A DNA stretch of 64,000 bases from Ceratopteris richardii (GCA_020310875.1 CM035438.1:97851432-97915431); one strand, 5' to 3'. Shown: positions 36,267 to 49,264, counted from the stretch's first letter. Made by a program: numbers and translations. Notes: generated by a model from the sequence alone, not told the origin.

Positions 36267-39200
36267 ATCCCCCCTGCAATGTCATATTGGTTCAAACTGA
36301 ACTGGATCTGTAACCTATCAAAGTTGCAAACTATCACAAGCTTCAAGCTTGTACTCCCGCATTTCAGAACCGACCTTCAAAACTGAATTTGACTTTCCTT
36401 CAAAAATCCTGAACTTGCTGAATATGAACCATAATACTTGAGAAAATATGCAAACTAGATATCCAATAGTGTACACATCAAGTAATCACTTCTTGACAAC
36501 AAATATAGCATGAACTGTCTCTGAACCTGCTATCTCCTGTTTTCAAAAAACCTGAAAACATACACTAGGATCCACATATTTGCATTTACCTTCCAAAAAA
36601 GGTTTCTCAACATACTTCTGTTGCGTCATGTAAATACACTAAAAATCAAGAACTGAATCCTGGAACCTGTGATTGAAAACTCACAACTTAGTGCATTATG
36701 AACACTGCTGGTTCATCTCTGACTGTACTCAAGTCAAATCAACTCAACTCAATTGAAATCAACTGAAATATGAGTCAAAGAATCTATGATATCATCATGT
36801 CTTCATCCTTTAAATCCTTCATACCTCTTTCCTTCAGAACTTGGTATAAACATATATGTGCGCACTTTTGAAATATACCTTTCTGAAATATCAAGCTTCT
36901 CTTCAATAGAACTCTGGAACCTTCTCCTGAACAGGAACATCCTAAAAGGAACTTTCTCCAAACATTCTTCTTCTTCCTTCTTCTTTTAAAGCTGGAACAT
37001 AAAGAGAACCTGACAAAGGAAATATAGGAATACCTGAAATAGGAATACCTGTAGGTATGACTCTGCATTCTTTTACATATGGCTGAAAATAAGTCTTCAT
37101 GTTTCATCACCCTCCTGGATGACTTAACACTAGTATCCAAAATTCTTCAAATATATCAGACTTTATGAAATGTGGAACGTCTTCCTTCTTTCAATAAATA
37201 TGATCTTCAGGGATCAATACCTGTGTCTGAAACAAAATCTCTGGACCCTTTTTATTAGCACTGTATACATGCCAATAGCTTTCCATGTCATTGCTCAGCT
37301 TTCCAGATTGTAGAATAAGGTTAGCTGATCCTAACATAACAAAACCTTACTGAAAGCATTTTAGGATTCATAACCTTTTGTAACATAACAAGTATCTTCT
37401 TCTATCTCTGTAAAATCTGATAGAATCTGAATCTTTGACTTACTTCTTCCAATGCTAAGAATCTTCACAATCAAAGGATAGACAACTGAATCATAAATAC
37501 TCAAGATACATGATCAATTCAAGATCAATGATCTTTCCTGTGTAGAATCTGCTATCATCAAACCTTCATGACTGAATGTTTGATTTGCTACCTGAATGTC
37601 TTCAAGTATCCATGCTTCTCAAAAAGTTGTAAAACTTTTCTTCAAACAAATCCTTCCCAAGAATATGCAATTCTTAGTTGAAACATAAGTGGACAAACTT
37701 CTCACCTTGAGAACTCCAAAAGCTGCAAGTTGATACTCCATAACTTTCATATTTTACCCGGGTGAAATGTGATAGTACCTGCTTGACTTTCTTTTGGCTA
37801 ACTCCACTTTTCAATCGAGTGATAGGATATGATGGAACACCTTTTTGAATACAAACATGTATCCAAAAGTCAAGACAATCACTGAAAGTAGATTCTTCAA
37901 CTGACTGGTACATCAACAAGACTGAATTTTCTGAAGTTTCTGAAAATACTGAGTATGAGGTAACCTTTTCCAAACATAAAACCTCAACGCAAGTCTTCAA
38001 CATCTGCTACAAAAAACTCTTTTACCTTAAGAGTTAGATAAAGAAGAAATATACTTCTCTGCAACTTGTCATATACCAAGTAGAATTCTTTGAGGGAACA
38101 TATAAGTTGCCTGCTTTAAAAGCTTCAACATAACTCATACACATATGAGTGCTTTTGTTTCTCTCAATGCAATTCTTTGTCAAATCTACTAAATCATGAC
38201 CAAGTGTAATGCAAAACAAGAAACTGCTTCTTCTTTAAACAAGATGTTCTCGTAGACTTGTCTTTGGGTGTAGAGGATAAAATAGGAAAAGTATATGGAA
38301 AGTATATGAGAAAAGGAAGCCTTACTTTTCTTTTGGAAACGATGGACTTTCTTCTTCTGCACCTTTCTTCCACCTGATGATGTCAACATCTTCAAACTTC
38401 TCTTCCATACCTTTTGTTATCTTCATCTTGAAGTAGCAAACACTCTTGACTTCTTCGAATGAACTTTTCTCTTCCTCTAATACTAAGAGTAAGAGATAAA
38501 ACAAACATGGTATACAAATGGAAGTGAATATAGAATCATGTTTTATCATCTCCTCATATCTTTGAATCAAAATTCTGCTTCAAATGTCTGAAACGACTAA
38601 ATTCACCAATCTTTTGTCTGAATGATGAATTACCCTTCTAGAGTTACCTTCTCTAGATACATTTGTAACTTGATATCCAACCAACTTACAACAGAGAATT
38701 GGCTGAAAACAAAAAACTCATCCATCTTCAAATTTGTCTTCTTAGATAAGCTTTCTTGCCATGAAAGAGATCTTTCAAAACTTTCTAGAAAAACCTCTAG
38801 ATACCTGTTTTGATGTAGCCTTTAACTTTCAAATGATGAAAGCGTATAAAAGCACTCCTTGAATTTCTTCAAATCTCTTCATAACTGCTCTTCTAAGATA
38901 TGACCTGCAAATGATAATCTGATAGTAGAAACTGATACCTGTGATTTCATGTTGATCTGATTCCTTCATCTTCTCTAAACCATTGTTCTTCCTTGAATTT
39001 GAAGTAGTCTTCTCTTCATCAAGTCTGGGTCTTCAAACAATACTTTTGTAAAGTATTTGCATACTCTTCCAAGAATATTCGGCTGCTAACAGATCATCAA
39101 CTTCATACTCCACACTGATGAATACACATGTGACTGAATTGTCTAATTCTCAAATCTCTACTCATCTAGATTAAGTGTGTATGTCAAATGTCAAATGTTA

Positions 39201-39349
39201 GAAGATGCTTTCAAATCATATGTTGTAAATCTAGAATTTTGGAAACCTGAGATATGAATGAGCCTTAATGCATTGATGCCAAAGATCTAAAGTTCTGAAA
39301 CCAAAACCTTAGTGCTCTGATACCAAATGTCTAGAGCTCTGATACCAAA
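36267..39349 (-). other. LARD internal region 1, no retrotransposon enzymes
   Basis: 3083 bp of AT-rich sequence, about 98% similar to 40893-43967. The longest frames are about 60-118 codons on the minus strand (for example 36784-37140 with MDTSVKSSRRVMKHED and 37674-38003 with MLKTCVEVLCLEKV). None resembles gag, protease, reverse transcriptase, RNase H or integrase, and not all keep their length in the second copy. I treat it as non-coding. Confidence 0.85.
39262..39349 (-). promoter_or_regulatory. Fourfold tandem primer-binding site, LARD internal region 1
   Basis: On the minus strand, directly after the LTR end, four 22-bp units follow one another. Each begins TTTGG and is built on TTTGGTATCAGAGC plus about eight bases ending like CTAGACA or CTAAGGT. 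The first two keep an exact TGGTATCAGAG match to initiator-Met tRNA. Units three and four are changed (TTTGGTTTCAGAAC, TTTGGCATCAATGC). Total length is exactly 88 bp. Confidence 0.9.
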
Positions 39350-40892
39350 TGTTGGAAGTGAGGTAGGCCCTTGGCTCATATCACAGGTCCATGGTTCCAT
39401 AGGTCTAGTATATACAACATTAATTCCAGCATTCTTCAATATTGACAAAACATGAACATACCACAACTTAATCATACAGATGATAAGACAAAAATAGAGA
39501 AAGAATAGACGACATGTGTAAGGTGTTACGTAAGCCATCGCTTACTCATAGTATCATATATACCAATGTTCAATGTACAATGTGGGAGCAAAACTCTCAA
39601 CCACTCTATGTGATGAGAAATAGATGAATGAGTGAATGTACAATGTAACAAAAATATTCAGATGTATGGGCAGTAATCTGAATATACATGAGATGTGTGA
39701 CCTTATAGGTTATAGAAGAGTGAATATGAGTGACTGAAATAGGAAGGATCAGTGTGCAACTGATAGTCAACAAACCCTCATCTAAACTTAGGCTATGGAA
39801 GACCCTAAGTCAGATACGTGTGTGAATAGATCACATACTTATAAAGTAGCATAGAATGCTAACAAGTTTGTTGCTATAAATCCTCAAACTCATGTGAACC
39901 TAACTTCTTAAACACCTCATCAAAATATGCATAAAGCATATATGTACTGTTTCTCTTGTACCTATGCCGAATAGGACTCCTTCTGATATGAACGCCAAGG
40001 CCTCCATAAACTTCAAGTAGTACCTGTGTGCATAAAGAGAATATGTAGCTGAATACTTAACATAAGATGTAAATCTTATGTTAACCACCATCCAATGACT
40101 TTGAAGTAGCCTGACATCTTCTTGTAGAAGACAATCTTCAACCTAATATCTTCCTGTAGAAGATAATCTTCAAATACACCATGTAAATGGCACCATCCAA
40201 TGTCTTTGAAGTAGCGCGACATCTTCTTGTAGAAGACAATCTTTAACTTAATATCTTGCTGTAGAAGATAATCTTCAAATACATCATGTAGATGGCCGAT
40301 CCTCACCTTCAAGCTGCTAATGACCAAGTCTTCTTGCCATGAACAAGAGATAACCTCCTCTCCATGAGGTAGAGTGTGAGCACACCCTTCATTTTCTCCA
40401 AGAAGAATCACCAAGAAGAACTCCATAGCTGCTCCTCAACATGCTTCAAGTTAGCACCATGGCTGCCCCATGTGCTAGAAGAAGTACCACCTCTATTGAC
40501 GTCCAAGCTCTAGAAAGCTTGTGTTGATCCTAGGTGAAGGATACAAGTCAATAAGCCAAGCTTGTCTTATATAGGATTTATGAACTCTTGAAAAGCTTAT
40601 AATAAAGCTTCATAGCGAAAAACAAACGCGATCGCTAATTGATCTCCATCCGTTGTTCGATGCTTTTCAGAAAGCGTGTCGCCTGTTTGCGTGGTATTTT
40701 TAATAAAGAAAAGCTGTATAAAAGCATGTTTTCTGTGCTGCAGCTCACGAATTTGATCCCTGGTCACAAGGATGAGAGGTTGACGAACTAACCAAGGGGC
40801 TAGTCGCCGTTTGTTGTATAAGAATGCATAAAAGATGCTACACATGCTTTCAATTCTGGACTTAGGACCAATAGGAACATTTTTTTCCAACA
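39350..40892 (-). repeat. LARD LTR, copy 2 (shared, central)
   Basis: 1543 bp. It has internal sequence on both sides: the primer-site end lies to its left and the polypurine tract (reverse complement of ATCCCCCCTGC) to its right. A single LTR therefore serves both internal regions. Confidence 0.92.
40076..40426 (-). other. 116-codon open frame in LARD LTR 2
   Basis: Same frame and length as in LTR 1, with the two 35-residue repeats kept and a few substitutions (for example QQDIKLKIVFYKKMSRYF). No known domain. Confidence 0.25.
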
Positions 40893-43800
40893 ATCCCCCC
40901 TGCAATGTCATATTGGTTCAAACTGAACTGGATCTGCAACCTATCAAAGCTGCAAACTATCACAAGCTTCAAGCTTGTACTCCCGCATTTCAGAACCGAC
41001 CTTCAAAACTGAATTTGACTTTCCTTCAAAAATCCTGAACTTGCTGAATATGAACCATAATACTTGAGAAAATATGCAAACTAGATATCCAATAGTGTAC
41101 ACATCAAGTAATCACTTCTTGACAACAAATATAGCATGAATTGTCTCTGAACCTGCTATCTCCTGTTTTCAAAAAACCTGAAAACATACACTAGGATCCA
41201 CATATTTGCATTTACCTTCCAAAAAAGGTTTCTCAACATACTTCTGTTGCGTCATGTAAATACACTAAAAATCAAGAACTGAATCCTGGAACCTGTGAAT
41301 GAAAACTCACAACTTAGTGCATTATGAACACTGCTGGTTCATCTCTGACTGTACTCAAGTCAAATCAACTCAACTCAATTGAAATCAACTGAAATATGAG
41401 TCAAAGAATCTATGATATCATCATGTCTTCATCCTTTAATTCCTTCATACCTCTTTCCTTCAGAACTTGGTATAAACATATATGTGCGCACTTTTGAAAT
41501 ATACCTTTCTGAAATATCAAGCTTCTCTTCAATAGAACTCTGGAACCTTCTCCTGAACAGGAACATCCTAACAGGAACTTTCTCCAAACATTCTTCTTCT
41601 TCCTTCTTCTTTTAAAGCTGGAACATAAAGAGAACCTAACAAAGGAAATATAGGAATACCTGAAATAGGAATACCTGTAGGTATGACTCTGCATTCTTTT
41701 ACATATGGCTGAAAATAAGTCTTCATGTTTCATCACCCCCCTGGATGACTTAACACTAGTATCCAAAATTCTTCAAATATATCAGGCTTTGTGAAATGTG
41801 GAACGTCTTCCTTCTTTCAATAAATATGATCTTCAGGGATCAATACCTGTATCTGAAACAAAATCTCTGGACCCTTTTTATTAGCACTGTACACATGCCA
41901 ATAGCTTTCCATGTCATTCCTCAGCTTTCCAAATTGTAGAATAAGGTTAGCTGATCCTAACATAACAAAACCTTGCTGAAAGCATTTTAGGATTCATAAC
42001 CTTTTGTAACATAACAAGTATCTTCTTCTATCTCTGTAACACAAATCTGATAGAATCTGAATCTTTGACTTACTTCTTCCAATGCTAAGAATCTTCACAA
42101 TCAAAGGATAGACAACTGAATCATAAATACTCAAGATACATGATCAATTCAAGATCAATGATCTTTCCTGTGTAGAATCTGCTATCATCAAACCTTCATG
42201 ACTGAATGTTTGATTTGCTACCTGAATGTCTTCAAGTATCCATGCTTCTCAAAAAGTTGTAAAACTTTTCTTCAAACAAATCCTTCCCAAGAATATGCAA
42301 TTCTTAGTTGAAACATAAGTGGACAAACTTCTCACCTTGAGAACTCCAAAAGCTGCAAGTTGATACTTCATAACTTTCATATTTTACCCGGGTGAATTGT
42401 GATAGTACCTGCTTGACTTTCTTTTGGCTAACTCCACTTTTCAATCAAGTGATAGGATATGATGGAACACCTTTTTGAATACAAACATGTATCCAAAAGT
42501 CAAGACAATCACTGAAAGTAGATTCTTCAATTGACTGGTACATCAACAAGACTGAATTTTCTGAAGTTTCTGAAAATATTGAGTATGAGGTAACCTTTTC
42601 CAAACATAAAACCTCAACGCAAGTCTTCAACATCTGCTACAAAAAACTCTTTTACCTTAAGAGTTAGATAAAGAAGAAATATACTTCTCTGCAACTTGTC
42701 ATATACCAAGTAGAATTCTTTGAGGGAACATATAAGTTGCCTGCTTTAAAAGCTTCAACATAACTCATACACATATAAGTGCTTTTGTTTCTCTCATTGC
42801 AATTCTTTGTCAAATCTACTAAATCATGACCAAGTGTAATGCAAAACAAGAAACTGCTTCTTCTTTAAACAAGATGTTCTCGTAGACTTGTCTTTGGGTG
42901 TAGAGGATAAAATAGGAAAAGTATATGGAAAGTATATGAGAAAAGGAAGCCTTACTTTTCTTTTGGAAACGATGGACTTTCTTCTTCTGCACCTTTCTTC
43001 CACCTGATGATGTCAACATCTTCAAACTTCTCTTCCATACCTTTTGTTATCTTCATCTTGAAGTAGCAAACACTCTTTACTTCTTCGAATGAACTTTTCT
43101 CTTCCTCTAATACTAAGAGTAAGAGATAAAACAAACATGGTATACAAATGGAAGTGAATATAGAATCATGTTTTATCATCTCCTCATATCATCAAAATTC
43201 TGCTTCAAATGTCTGAAACGACTAAATTCACCAATCTTTTGTCTGAATGATGAATTACCCTTCTAGAGTTACCTTCTCTAGTTACATTTGTACCTTGATA
43301 TCCAACCAACTTACAACAGAAAATTGGCTGAAAACAAAAAACTCATCCATCTTCAAATTTGTCTTCTTAGATAAGCTTTCTTGCCATGAAAGAGATCTTT
43401 CAAAACTTTCTAGAAAAACCTCTAGATACCTGTTTTGATGTAGCCTTTAACTTTCAAATGATGAAAGCGTATAAAAGCACTCCTTGAATTTCTTCAAATC
43501 TCTTCATAACTGCTCTTCTAAGATATGACCTGCAAATGATAATCTGATAGTAGAAACTGATACCTGTGATTTGATGTTGATCTGATTCCTTCATCTTCTC
43601 TAAACCATTGTTCTTCCTTGAATTTGAAGTAGTCTTCTCTTCATCAAGTCTGGGTCTTCAAACAATACTTTTGTAAAGTATTTGCATACTCTTCCAAAAA
43701 TATTCAGCTGCTAATAGATCATCAACTTCATACTCCACACTGATGAATACACATGTGACTGAATTGTCTAATTTTCAAATCTCTACTCATCTAGATTAAG

Positions 43801-43967
43801 TGTGTATGTCAAATGTTAGAAGATGCTTTCAAATCATATGTTGTAAATCTGGAATTTTGGAAACCTGAGATATGAATGAGCCTTAATGCATTGATACCAA
43901 AGATCTAAAGTTCTGAAACCAAAACCTTAGTGCTCTGATACCAAATGTCTAGAGCTCTGATACCAAA
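40893..43967 (-). other. LARD internal region 2, no retrotransposon enzymes
   Basis: 3075 bp, a near copy of 36267-39349. The 118-codon frame recurs at 41410-41766, while the 109-codon frame is shortened to 62 codons, which argues against that frame being under selection. No retrotransposon domain is visible. Confidence 0.85.
43880..43967 (-). promoter_or_regulatory. Fourfold tandem primer-binding site, LARD internal region 2
   Basis: Same four 22-bp units as at 39262-39349. Here unit four reads TTTGGTATCAATGC, closer to the consensus than in the first copy. Confidence 0.9.
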
Positions 43968-45537
43968 TGTTGGAAGTGAGGTAGGCCCTTGGCTCATATC
44001 ACAGGTCCATGGTTCCATAGGTCTAGTATATACAACATTAATTCCAGCATTCTTCAATATTGACAAAACATGAACATACCACAACTTAATCATACAGATG
44101 ATGAGACAAAGATAGAGAAAGAATAGACGACATGTGTAAGGTGTTACGTAAGCCATCGCTTACTCATAGTATCATATATACCAATGTTCAATGTACAATG
44201 TGGGAGCAAAACTCTCAACCACTCTATGTGATGAGAAATAGATGAATGAGTGAATGTACAATGTAACAAAAATATTTAGATGTATGGGCAGTAATCTGAA
44301 TATACATGAGATGTGTGACCTTGTAGGTTACAGAAGAGTGAATATGAGTGACTGAAAGAGGAAGGATCAGTGTGCAACTGATAGTCAACAAACCCTCATC
44401 TAAACTTAGGCTATGGAAGACCCTAAGTCAGATACGTGTGTGAAAAGATCACATACTTGTAAAGTAGCATAGAATGCTAACAAGTTTGCTGCTATAACTC
44501 CTCAAACTCATGTGAACACACCTTCTTAAACACCTCATCAAAATATGCATAAAGCATATACGTACTGTTTCTCTTGTACCTATGCCGAATAGGACTCCCT
44601 CTGATATGAACGCCAAGGCCTCCATAAACTTTAAGTAGTACCTGTGTGCATAAAGAGAATATGTACCTGAATACTTAACATTAGATGTAAATCTTATGTT
44701 AACCACCATCCAATGTCTTTGAAGTAGCCTGACATCTTCTTGTAGAAGACAATCTTCAACCTAATATCTTCCTGTAGAAGATAATCTTCAAATACACCAT
44801 GTAGATGGCACCATCCAATGTCTTTGAAGTAGCCCGACATCTTCTTGTAGAAGACAATCTTCAACCTAATATCTTCCTGTAGAAGATAATCCTCAAATAC
44901 ATCATGTAGATGGCCGATCCTTACCTTCAAGCTGCTAATGACCAAGTCTTCTTGCCATGAACAAGAGATAACCTCCTCTCCATGAGGTAGAGTGTGAGCA
45001 CACCCTTCATTTTCTCTAAGAAGAATCACCAAGAAGAACTCCATAGCTGCTCCTCAACATGCTTCAAGTTAGCACCATGGCTGCCCCATGTGCTAGAAGA
45101 AGTACCACCTCTATTGACGTCCAAGCTCTAGAAAGCTTGTGTTGATCCTAGGTGAAGGATACAAGTCAATAAGCCAAGCTTGTCTTATATAGGATTTGTG
45201 AACTCTTGAAAAGCTTATAATAAAGCTTCATAGCGAAAAACAAACGCGATCGCTAATTGATCTCCGTCCGTTGTTCGATGCTTTTCAGAAAGCGTGTCGC
45301 TTGTTTGCGTGGTATTTTTAATAAAGAAAAGCTGTACAAAAGCATATTTTCTACACTGGAGCATGCTTCAAGTTAGCACCATGGCTGCCCCATGTGCTAG
45401 AAGAAGTACCACCTCTATTGAGGTCCAAGCTCTAGAAAGCTTGTGTTGATCCCAGGTGAAGGATACAAGTCAATAAGCCAAGCTTGTCTTATATAGGATT
45501 TGTGAACTCTTGAAAAGCTTATAATAAAGCTTCATAG
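43968..45537 (-). repeat. LARD LTR, copy 3, rearranged at its right end
   Basis: It follows copies 1 and 2 to about 45350. A 175-bp segment of the same LTR (45059-45233) then appears again at 45363-45537, directly joined to a CopA LTR fragment. The normal TTCCAACA end of the LTR is not seen. Confidence 0.85.
44694..45044 (-). other. 116-codon open frame in LARD LTR 3
   Basis: Same frame and length as in the other two LTRs, with the two 35-residue repeats almost identical (LLQEDIRLKIVFYKKM in both). No known domain. Confidence 0.25.
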
Positions 45538-47527
45538 TCCCCCCTCCCCCCCCAACTTGTATATACGCCTATTAACCTAATGGGCTACTTATCTTTGTAC
45601 ATTCTCTTGGTAATATCTTCAGTATTGTGTGTTGTGTCTCAGAAGCACGTGAAAATTGGTGAGCATACTCAGAGCGATTAGGAGTTTAAAATGATTTGAG
45701 ATCACTTTGGCCTCCGAATGCACTATTGTAGTGCCTCTGTAGGAAATTTTATCTTTTTGTGCCAAAGATATATACAGGTTTTGGTTTGCCAATATAAGCA
45801 TCTCAAAGTCTGCTACAAGTTTAGCAAAACTTGATAGGGTAGTTCTGTTCAACTTTTTGAGATAAAGTCATTTTTTTGCATCAAGGTATTTTAATTTGTG
45901 GCCATGGCTGAAAGCAGTGATGTATTTCGTACATTGGCTATTGAGGATAAGTTGGATGGTACCAATTACCCATTATGGGATTATATGATGCATCATGTAT
46001 TGGTTGCGAAAGGACTATGGAATATTGTTCAAGGTGTTGAAAAATGTCCTATTACACTTGCAAATACAGTTACTGAAGGTGATGTAGATGGCATTGAAGA
46101 TAGTGATATTCTTCAGGTTCCTGTTTGTCCTGCGGTTCCTACTACACATACTACATAGCAAATTTTTTGGGATGGCAAAGATGCTCAAGCACATGCATTG
46201 ATAGCCTTGTCTATCAAACATGTCATTATTCCTCACATTCACTCTTGTAGAACAATAAAGGATGCTTGGGATACACTTATCACATTATACCAGGATAGGG
46301 ATGACTCTCATGTTGCTTAGCTCCGAAAACAGTTGGAGAGTGAGCACATGAATGAAGGAGATTCCATGGACATGTTTTGGACAAAGACCAAAGATTTGAA
46401 GGAGTGTTTGATTTTTGTTGATGACTTCTTGCCTGGTTGTTCACTTCTACAAACTGTTCTGAATGGTCATTAGATTTTTGCTTCTACTCTTTGATTGATA
46501 ATGAAAGGCAATCCAAATGCCTTAACATTTAAGGAGTTAGTCTCTATTCTGGATCAAGAAGACCAGTCTAGGCAGAATAGGTCCATTATGCATGTTGCAA
46601 ATCAAGCTTTCTTGGCAAGTCAAAAGGGGAAAGGTAAATGGAGCTCTTCTATTAGTAAGCAAAAATATGCTAATTCTATACAATCAAAGAAGAATGATAG
46701 ATATGAGAAGAAAACAGAAAAGCAGAAATTGTTTTGCAAATACTCTAAAGTAAATGATCACGTCATAAAGAGTTGTCCAAAACAGGCTACAAAAGAGGCA
46801 AAGAAGAAAGAGGCTGGAATGGTTGTTGCAGAGGCCTCTACACCAAAAACTGAATTTGTTAATCTTATGGAGAATGAAGAATGGGTGTTTACTCCTGTTT
46901 GAAGTTTTGAACCATCTTCTCATGAGCAGTGTATGTCTGTAGTGGACTCAGATGTTTGGTACTTTGATAGTGGGGCAACCAAACATATTACCTCACAACA
47001 TAGTTTTTTTTACTCCACTTGAGCCTACCTCTAGAAGGAATACTATCACATGTGCCAACAACTCCTCTTATCATATCATGGGAGTTGGTAAAATCATTCT
47101 TACTATTGCTGATGGCATTTCTTTTACATTGTTGGATGCTTTATTTGTGCCAGGGATCAAGAAAAATTTGTTATTAGTTTCAACATTAGCCAAGATCGCC
47201 TTGGTTGTGAGATTCATTGATGCAGATGTACAATTCATGATCTATCAAACGGTGATGTCATTATTGCTTCTGGCATTTTATGTCGTGGGTTGTATAAGCT
47301 CATAGACTATGAGAAGTCTATGAATGATTCAACATGTGGAGTACATGATTCTCAAGCTATGTTAGATGCAAAGCTTTGGCATGCACACTTTGGTCATCTG
47401 AATTTTGCTAGTTTACTATGCCTGTAGAAATATGAAATGGTGTCCTCTTTGCCCAAACTTAAGGCACCTGGTAAAAATGTTTGCGAAGGCTGTATTTTGT
47501 GCAAAATGTAGCATTCCTCCTTCCCAA
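45538..47527 (+). mobile_element. CopA-4: 5' part of a CopA element
   Basis: It begins within the 5' LTR (match from about 45540, after a C-rich run). It then includes the leader, gag (MAESSDVFRTLAIEDKLDGTNYPLWDYM from 45903), a zinc-knuckle remnant (CKYSKVNDHVIKSC near 46735), protease (DSGATKHIT-like near 46965, FVPGIKKNLL) and the pre-integrase region (LWHAHFGHLNFASL). It stops at 47527 at a junction with gypsy sequence. It is old and broken in many places. Confidence 0.9.
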
Positions 47528-49262
47528 TAGTACATATGACAAGGAACTCTTAGCGTTGTGCATGATTTAAAAATTTGGAAACATTACCTTATGGGCGCTA
47601 AAGTTCTAATCAAAACAAACCCACATGCTATTAAACATTTATTAAATCAACCACTGGTTTTCGAAAGACATTGAATGGGCTTCATTCATAGAAAATTTTT
47701 AGCCTATAATTCAATATCAACCTGACAAAGCTAATGTTGTAACCGATGCCCTTAGTCGCTTCCCATCCCCACAAATAAATATTGTTTCAATCAATAACAT
47801 TTCTACTATTCATATTCATTAATTGCATGACATGATTCCTACTTATGCATTTGATTTGTATTTTTCACAAACATGGACTGCTTTCAATGATTCTACACCA
47901 TCTAATGAGAATCACTACACTCTTCATAATGTATTCTTGTATTTTTAACACAAGTTATGCATCACACAAGTTTTTAAAGAATTTGTTATGAAAGAGATGC
48001 ATGAACCACCGTATATGGATCAAAGGGGATACAACGTACTATTTCTACATGTAAAGAATTCTTTTTTTGGCGAGATGTGGAAAAAGATATTGCACAGTAT
48101 GTTTCCCATTGCATTGTGTGTCAATGTGTGAAATGACATCATGGTAAAGCATTTGGATTATTAATAGCACTTCCCATACCTAATGGACCATGGGAACAAA
48201 TTTCTATGGATTTTATTACTAGTGTTTCTACAACTTCATCTCATAATGATATGATTTGGATAATCGATGATATGTTTAGCAAACAAGCATATTTTATTCC
48301 TTGTGTAAAAGACTCTATTTGCACCTCAAGCTACTAACTTATTTGCTAAATGTATTTTTTCGCATCATGGTTTTCCAAAAGTTATTTTATCAAATCGAGA
48401 TGTTTGTTTTTTAATCACTTTTGGGTTGCATTATGTCAAAATTTAGGTTCCAAAATAGACTTTAGCTCTGCATTTCATCCTGAAAGTAACCGACAAAAGG
48501 AAGTGACAAGTAATACTATTTTAGATTTATTATGTTGTTATTCTTTAGATAATCCAAGTAATTGGGATGAGAAAATTCCTTTACTACAATTTGCATATAG
48601 TAACACAACATATACCACTACTCAACATGCACCATATGAAATTATTTAAGGTAAAAAGCTTCCCACTCCTATGACTATTACTCAAACTGATATCCCTATG
48701 GCTGATTTTTTTGCACAAGATCATATTTCTACACTTCAAGAGGTTCATGAGCACATTAAGAAGAATCAAGAATGTTACATGCATAATGTTAATAAGAAAC
48801 AAGTAGCTAAACAATTTAATGAAAATGACTTGGTATGGTTACGAATAATTAAAAGACATTTGAAAAACATTTCATAACATCCTAAGGTTAAACTTGCACC
48901 ACGTTGTTATGGACCTTTCCATATTATTCAAAAAATAAATGAGATTGCTTTTAGATTAGACAATCTTCTCACTGGAATATACATAATTCTTTTCATATTA
49001 GTTTATTGAAATACTTTAAAGGATTTTTATCACTTACTCCTATTTTAGATGATCCTCCTTTACTTGAAGAGGATGCTGAAATTTTAGTTCTAAAAAAAGT
49101 ACTTGATTATAATGTTATGACTACACGTAATTGTAAGCAATAACATAGATATTTAGTTAAATATGAAAATCACTCACTTGAAGAATCTCAATGGATTCAT
49201 AAGACATCATTAACTCCACATTATGACCACTTGATTTCTACATATCATTCACAATCACATTA
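47528..49262 (+). pseudogene. GypI RNase H end, integrase and chromodomain-like tail
   Basis: Landmarks in order: YDKELLALCMI-like and WKHYLMGAKVLIKT (RNase H, about 47535-47615), QPDKANVVTDALSRF (about 47720), integrase zinc-finger part HCIVCQCVK (about 48110), core GPWEQISMDFI (about 48190), FHPESNRQ (about 48475), NPSNWDEKIPLLQFAYSNTTYTTTQHAPYEII (about 48550, cited in part), and a tail ESQWIHKTSLTPHYDHL (about 49180) typical of chromovirus chromodomain ends. Such integrases insert the DNA copy into the genome and the chromodomain can guide it to heterochromatin. The region is multiply broken. Confidence 0.85.
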
Positions 49263-49264
49263 AA

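Larger units (their letters stand above)
34725..45537 (-). mobile_element. LARD-like tandem array: LTR, internal, LTR, internal, LTR
   Basis: Three copies of a 1.54-kb LTR (34725-36266, 39350-40892, 43968 onward) enclose two internal regions of about 3.08 kb. The period is about 4.62 kb. On the minus strand each LTR runs TGTTGGAAAACAATG to CCTCACTTCCAACA, the polypurine tract is GCAGGGGGGAT, and the primer site is TGGTATCAGAGC, repeated four times. Neither internal region holds gag, protease, integrase or reverse transcriptase, so this is a non-autonomous large retrotransposon derivative that would need enzymes from a partner. LTR copies 1 and 2 differ by about 2% by eye. The right end is rearranged, so no target duplication can be read. 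Confidence 0.92.

Noticed and set aside
36784-37140. Host or element gene of 118 codons in the LARD internal region (also at 41410-41766)
   Set aside because: No domain, AT-rich low-complexity composition, and neighbouring frames change length between the two copies.
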